Shown: one piece after another, positions 57,701 to 64,000 of the stretch
How the letters are laid out: each line of letters starts with the position of its first letter
How positions within the stretch are numbered: position 1 is the stretch's first letter
Assembly (NCBI GenBank): GCA_946122785.1
Contig: CAMGYJ010000002.1
Span: 57,189,703 to 57,253,702, forward strand
Direction: 5' to 3'
Length of the DNA: 64,000 bases
DNA from: Linum tenue
Taxonomy: Eukaryota; Streptophyta; Magnoliopsida; Malpighiales; Linaceae
The notes under the pieces: model-generated
What the model saw: the letters and a program-made list of their open reading frames with translations, nothing else
Database searches by the model: none
What the model was told of the DNA's origin: nothing
Program-made: the position numbers and the translations under genes

Positions 57701-60134
57701 TTGTAATTAGCTTGAAGTTGGGACTACTAAAGTCTGTCATTTTTTATAAATAATGTTCACGTTGATTTAAAATCAGAAAGTAGTACTGTACATGAACCAT
57801 AGCCAATTAATTTGTTTTTTTGGTTGCAAAAGATTTTTGTTTACGTGGTTGATTTTATTGGGATAACAAACAATAAAATGAAACATATTAAATGTAAGGC
57901 AAAATAATAGTAACATTACACAAATTGTGCGTTCATCTAAAAACTTTTAAACGAATAATTACTTTGTATATGTCTCCATTTCTCAAATGTAAATATTCAC
58001 ATTTTAAAAAATAACTTATTTTATAAATAAGTCATGGAAACTAAAAATAATTTTACAAGTGTATAGATGAACAAAATTCGTTTCCGTATGTACAATTATC
58101 CTCTTTTTTTAATAATTGACACGGAATGATCTATTAAGTTAACAATCTTATCATTCACACTACATTTTGTTGACAAACTAACCATTAACCAGTATGCGAA
58201 TTGAATTCACAAACGGGGTTAATTTTTAACTAGGTTCTAATAATGGTTGGGTGGAACTTTCATGGTAATACGTGTTTTTGTTTTCATTTTATACATTTCT
58301 TTACATATTTGGCATAATATTTTTGTTTATCTCAACAGAGACTATGTGGGTAGCACTTTCGAGTTTCCATTCCTAACAAATGTATATGTTTTATTGTTAC
58401 AATTAATTTTTTGGCCAATTTGGTGACATTGTTGTGTGCCACTTTTAGCTACCGTGTCTTGTCCTACCACTTGACTTGAGGGATCATTGTATCTGTTACG
58501 CCAACCAAACACAAATTTATTAAAAATTCGATGTCTTCCATAATCTGATAAAATTTAGGGCAAATTTGAGAATATGTTGTTTGATTCAACATTGGACGAC
58601 TGGGTTGAAGTGTTCGGGACACGGTCTTGATTAAGACTAAACCCACGTTTCTTAAGTACCCTCGATTAGTGACTAATTCATCATTACCAGCTCATGCTTT
58701 GACAAATGATCCAAATGTCAATGGGACACTTTACAATGTCATATTGTCGGCCCAAAGCAGAGCAAAATTATGGCACGTATTCGCTTTGCCTGTGTTCAAG
58801 CATTTCAATGGCGCCATCAAGCAAAAGAAGATCTTCCAAAATAATTTGGTCGTATTCAATTAATCAGTGTCGGTTCGATAATGACAAAGCTTATTATTAA
58901 TATTATCATCGTGAAGACGTGAAGTGATAAAAGAGCTCTTTCTTCTAATTATCATTCTAATTTATATAACCACTAGAGAGTGAATATTCCGTCAAGCGGT
59001 GATCGCCGTGAAAGAGTTTTATATCATGATTAAAGGCTCTTTCGTTAAGTTGTTGTGTCAAAGTTTTAGATTATATGTTATTGATGAATTTATTGGTTGA
59101 AAAATACATAGTACAGCAAACCATATAAAATAGGGAAAATGACACATCTAGCATTTATATTAGGATTCACAGTTGTTCACGGATTGAGTAGCATGTTAGC
59201 AAATACATATAAATAGACATTTTCTTCGAAAGGAAGATGGTATCCCAATGATGAAGACTGTGCAACGACACTGCGAAATAAACATTCTTCTGTCGTGATC
59301 CATCATCGTTCTTAAGTAGAGAACTTCTTTTGAAAAAGTAGATGAAGCGCGTTGAAAATATTTTTTGCTAAAGAAAAGCTGAGATGAGCGAGCAGTGCGA
59401 GTACACATAAACCATTTCTTTAAGTTGAAATCTATTGTCATTTTCAATTCGAGAAGTGCGTGGGGAGAATGCATGTAAACAACCTAGGCATGGTTTTTCA
59501 AGGAAGAGTAGGAAGTAATGGGGAGAAGACTGATTTTGTCTATTGTGAAGATAAATAGTTTAAGTTCAGGATCCACTGTGATTATTAAATAGAACAATGT
59601 TAAGAAACCCCAAATAATTGGCAAGATCATCGCCATTTACAATTGAGGAGCAATGAAAGAAAATATATGCAATAGAAGGTTGGGACATACAATGAGACTT
59701 TTTGGCAAGCAAACCATGTTTTCTAGATAATACAACTTTTAAATATTGAAGATAATGTCACGAAAATAATGGTATTGTTCAATCATCTTCCTCAAATTGG
59801 AAAATACATCACGAAAACATATGTAATAAGGATCGAAACATGTGCAAAGAAAGATGACTATATAGTTGGAGTAATCTACATCTTCTAATTGATAAGCACT
59901 TAGAAAAAAATATGCAATAACGGTTCCAAAAATAATTTTATTGCGGAAAAAATGATGAGTGCACAATAGAAATAGTCACACTTAGATCAAGTTAAAAAAA
60001 AGTATGTCTCAAATGGTGAGTTCAAAAAATAATAGAAGCAACATGCAAGTTCTTAGGGAACAGTAACTTGCATTTGGCTGTATATATATTAATATTTTAT
60101 CTTCCGTATAATTATCCAACCTATTTATTGTGAA
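54774..60134. other. Long gene-poor stretch
   Basis: I see no supported gene. A 75-codon minus-strand frame at 55223-55450 is acidic (Glu/Asp-rich after MRKRKVKARVN) and might be a protein fragment. A plus frame at 57173-57631 is AT-biased and then becomes Ser/Pro-rich. Around 55672-55770 the phrase TTCTGGGTT recurs with CGTCG or CGTGTCGG words. The remainder is AT-rich with short frames. Confidence 0.4.
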
Positions 60135-60840
60135 TTGGTGCATGATATGGGTTATGATAAGGAGTTGGTAGTCAGTGTGGTGGGATTCTCCGGAGGCATT
60201 TGGCTTGTTTGGGACTCATCAATAGCTACCATCACTGAGGCGGATAGACAAGCTCAATTCCTTCACGTTCGAGTCCAAAGCGGGAATGAAAATTGGTGTC
60301 TCACAACGGTATATGCTAACCCTGCACTAATACAAAGACGTGAGTTGTGGCAGTCCATCCGATCTATCTCGGAGGACATGGTGGATCCATGGGTACTTGT
60401 AGGTGACTTTAACTATATCTTGCACCCCACTGATAGGATGGGAGGGACCCCCTTGATGCAAGTCGAGTTCGTGATTTTCAAGATTGTGTTTTGGATGCGG
60501 GATTGGTAGACCTTGGATTTTCTAATCCACCTTTCACTTGGATCCAAATGGGGATCAAGGAGAGACTGGACCGAGGATTGGGCAATCTTGCATGATCAAC
60601 CTTATTTCCCGAGTCTATTGTATGACACCTTCCTCGGGTTAAAGAGAGTGACCACCGACCGCTAGTAGTTCAACTGAATCCAGATTTCCAGGCTATTGGA
60701 CCCAAACATTTTAAATTCATTGCGCCATGGCTGACCCATGATGGGTTCAAGGAGATGAAAATACGCGCGTGGAAACGACGCACTGAACTACTAAGTGCCA
60801 TTGCGAAATTCTCTTATGAAGCCAAACGTTGGAACTAAGC
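60135..60840 (+). pseudogene. LINE (L1-type) endonuclease fragment
   Basis: The reading frame carries the apurinic-type endonuclease signature of plant L1 LINEs: GFSGGIWLVWDS, TTVYANP, PWVLVGDFNYIL (catalytic D and N), then after a frameshift near 60465 DAGLVDLGFS, PPFTW, KERLDRGLGN and the S/DHRP block (60645-60663). In-frame stops and the shift make it non-functional. Nothing of the reverse transcriptase follows. The fragment stops where an LTR begins at 60844. Confidence 0.75.
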
Positions 60841-60843
60841 AAC

Positions 60844-61579
60844 TGTTGGGAAAACTTGTTCACGTATACTAATTTCTTGCAACACAAGCAAACACATAAG
60901 ATTAAGAAAAACATGCAAAGACACATGCAAGCGTCCTAGCCGATAGAATTCACTATCTCTCCTTAAAGAATCTTATTCCCCTCAAATACCCAAGGTTGTG
61001 GAATGATTCCTCCCAGGATAGAAAGGACGTACCTTTTCCGGCGTAGCGGTACCTCAAACCCCGGAAACACCATCGAACGTAGCGAAACGGCGAGAACCAC
61101 ACTTGACTCTATTTTCTCTTTGAAAAAGGAATGCAGAAAAACTAGTTTTGGATTTTGGCAGAGTTTCAGTATCGGGAAAAATCCATGTAAAACTCGTTAT
61201 CAAAACAAGAGGGGGTATGGTGCTATTTATAGAAAATGAAGGGATGCATTGAAGGGAGGCAACTCTTCATATGGGTGGTTACACCCCAACCATTGCATTG
61301 GTTCGTTTAAAATATTTCAACCATTGCATTGGTTCGGCCTCATGGAAGTTGGACCGGTTTGGTTATTCCAACTGCCACATCGGTTCGGTTCGATTTGGTT
61401 CAACTCGGTTTGGTTTGGTCCATTTGGTTACACAAACCAATTTAACCAATTAACCACATATTACATCAAATCGATCGAATTCGAGGCCATGCCTTCCCAC
61501 ATCTTACCAACATGGTACTTCAAGAGACTCTTGAAACTTTCCCCTTTTATTTCCATTCACACCACTAAAAATCCCAACA
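60844..61579 (-). mobile_element. LTR of an antisense retrotransposon
   Basis: A 736-base unit bounded by TGTTGGG and CCCAACA. On the minus strand it is preceded by a polypurine tract GTGGGGGAT (61580-61588), so it is the 3' LTR of an element running toward lower coordinates. A TATA-like CTATAAATAG (minus, 61223-61232) lies inside. It sits immediately after the LINE fragment. The other LTR is outside the window, so no target-site duplication can be read. Confidence 0.65.
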
Positions 61580-64000
61580 ATCCCCCACATGAATGGAGAA
61601 TGTTGTACTTTAAAAACTATGCAAAAAATCGTGTGATTCTCGACTAAGAATTAGTTGCATCGGAATAGGTAGGTTTCCCTTTGAACCTTCCTTAGTGAAC
61701 ATATATCGAGTATACTCACCAATCGGTAGATGTGATATCTTTGAACCGTCGGTTTTGCTTGTATACTAAGACAACATATGTCACACACCTAACTCTTATC
61801 CGTTCACTGGTTCTCATTGTTGTGTTCGTTTCAGCCATGAACACCGCCTGGTCTCATGAGTGCTTAGAGAACTGGCCTTCTTTTATTCTCCTTGAAGCGG
61901 CTCCACTTCACACTCACATAGGTGATCTCTAAACATGTATTCCGAAAATACACTATTTGATCACATCCTGTGTCAAACTTAGAAACCATTAAAAACCTTC
62001 CATCTTTAGGTTTACCCTTATAGTTGGACATTGTCTCATCATGAGAATGGAGTTTGAATAATTTGACAATGTCGGACCATCATTCACAACTTTGTTTCTC
62101 CTTGAACCTAGAGGTTGGGTCTGCCAATCCTGCTTAGGTAGAGTTACCGCCATGAAGATTTGTCCTAGGCCACGAGTCCATTCCCTTCGATGCTATCGTT
62201 AATTTATAGGTAGGCCTAACGTTTGTTATCACTTGATCTAAGATGATCAATCCAAATAACTTTGCTAGAAATTAATCAATCCATAGTGTCACGTTTCCAT
62301 TATCTTTGACGAGATTTATCACATAACACTCCTAGCCCTTGCAATAACACCTTTGTGCATAAGTGCGTTTTATTAACGCTAGTCTTTGCGGGCCACACTA
62401 CTCAACTTCACCAGTCTTAGAGTTTAACTTGGACGTTTTCCAAGATACTGCTCCTCGTTAACCATAAATGCCTATCCATTAATGGATTATGGTTTTTGGT
62501 TCATCCGGTGAGTTCCCTTTGGGTACAATACACCAAAGACTCGTCTCTTTTCAATTCACTACACATCTTGTGAGCTTGATTTGATTTTATTGCCTTGCAA
62601 TAATCATAACGCATGCCAACGGTATTGAAGTCTCTCCACTTCATTAACCTTAAAGTACTTGAGCTTCACAAGTATCTCTTTAAATGTAGTGACATTTATG
62701 ACTTAGCTTAGGATTTACGCAAATCTTCTAAGTATCACTTTCACTTTAGAAACACCCAAGCGACATTCCACATCACTTCTCCCCAATTTATCCCCCACAT
62801 TTCAACTATTTCGCCATAGTTGTTGAAACCAACGTTTCCGGTTTGGGGAATGTTGTTCATATACATTCATGTATAAGGTCAAAATCATCTCTTTGGGAAG
62901 AGTGGATCAACATCAATAAATATTCTGACAAAACGTCGATATATGCTAGAGTTTACTCATAAGTTATACCCTTTGACTGGGTTAACTCCACAAGGTTTAA
63001 GGACTCTCACTTTCTCGTTGGACACCTTCATACTTTCAAGTATGACTTCGCTTACCTTTCCACTTTTGTTTTATGGATAGGTTTGCATCCCATTGTAGGG
63101 TCTCGAGATAGTAGCCGAAACAATGGCTAGCTCTTCTCCCCCATAATTCTACCCTTTGCCAAACATCATGGAATAATTCCATTTATTTTCCATGGTTTTA
63201 CTTATTGAACTTGCCAACCACTATATGTATCTAATTGTTTACCAATGGTATGATCTCACTCGATTAGCATACCACAAACAATTCAGATTTTATTAGAAAA
63301 ATTATCCAATTACTTACCAATGGTATTGATCAAGGCAACTTGGGACGTCATAAGTAATTCAGATGCATTCCAGTAATGGAAATCCCATCTAATTACTTTC
63401 CAATGACATTTCATCTATGTAACATGATATACCACAAGTAATTCAAACGAATTTCTAATTCAATTGTCTAATTACTTTCCAATGGTATAAACTTCATAAA
63501 TATACCATAAGTAATCCAGTCTTTATGTTCAATAAGATCATCTCAATTGAGCTCTCATGCCAAATTGTTTTCCAATGATATACATCTATATATACCATAA
63601 ACAATTCTGGCAACTAGCTCCACGTTGATAATCATAGGTCACAAACAATTCTGACCTACTGCTTATCTAGATGACAACCATCATTTGGCAAGCTTATTAA
63701 ATCCCTATAAGGATCAATCACAGCTTCATTTTCCTTGCCCTCATGGCATAGGAAACATCAAGTCCTAAACCACATACATGATAAATAAATTATCATGTCT
63801 TCACAACTATCACAGGAACTAGAATTCCTTATCGCTTGTAGCTGTCTCGTAATGCAACCCTACTCTTTCAAACTATGTCCAACATACTATGAACATTACG
63901 TTTGCAACCATTCTGGCTTAGATAGACTTGATTCACAAGTCCCCACTAGCCTTGCACCATAGGTTTTACACACCTATGATTGTTCATATTCTCCCACTAG
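61580..64000 (-). mobile_element. Internal non-coding region of the antisense retrotransposon
   Basis: No gag, protease, integrase or reverse-transcriptase frame is visible on either strand. Between about 63210 and 63620 the words CCAATGGTAT and ATACCA(C/T)AA(G/A)(C/T)AATTC alternate as degenerate ~60-90 base repeats. Near the window end, CTAGTGGGAGAATATG (minus, 63985-64000) looks like another polypurine tract, so the coding part may begin just beyond, or a second element may be nested. Confidence 0.45.

Overview
This is a 64 kb piece of a flowering-plant nuclear genome, most likely a eudicot. It is AT-rich. The genes have spliced introns and belong to plant families (Pur-alpha, TIM23, GT-2-type trihelix). 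Several classes of plant transposable element lie around them, and one insert is plastid DNA. The species cannot be determined from the sequence alone.

Only three complete genes are well supported. A five-exon Pur-alpha 1 gene (6302-8346, +) converges on a single-exon TIM23 gene (8946-9488, -). A two-exon GTL2-like trihelix transcription-factor gene lies at 25210-27671 (+). I see no operon-like or pathway link between them. Gene remnants include a retrocopy-like pseudogene (2134-2512), a possible truncated gene (2884-3096, -), a LINE RNase H remnant (24036-24545, -), a LINE endonuclease remnant (60135-60840, +) and a probable host-gene fragment inside a Mutator-like element (49863-50326, +).

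Layout: 1-5 kb holds a Ty3/gypsy-type LTR carrying a hAT insertion, then two foldback elements, one with a trace of MULE coding sequence. 5-10 kb is the Pur-alpha/TIM23 gene island with two MITEs. 10-18.7 kb is gene-poor with a Tourist-like MITE, a TRIM and two palindromic elements. 18.7-22.9 kb is a five-copy tandem array of an ~840 bp unit. 24-28 kb is the GTL2-like gene. 28.4-32.9 kb is a MULE-type MITE followed by a gypsy 3' LTR interrupted by a second, solo LTR. 32.9-52.6 kb is a duplicated ~570 bp unit whose second copy is split by a large array of a dimeric (~165+165 bp) satellite. That array flips orientation once near 42.12 kb. It carries a plastid insert (trnL-UAG 3' end/ccsA/ccsA-ndhD spacer), which is itself split by a 3.8 kb Mutator-like element containing a hAT element. 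53-64 kb holds a tRNA-type SINE, a second Tourist-like MITE, a LINE fragment and the 3' LTR of an antisense LTR retrotransposon.

The most unusual structure is the nesting: duplicated unit, satellite array, plastid ccsA, MULE, hAT element. Most of its boundaries can be read directly from target-site duplications or from an intact sibling copy. I did not find a convincing new enzymatic or defence system. Every transposon boundary given here comes from reading terminal repeats and target-site duplications by eye.
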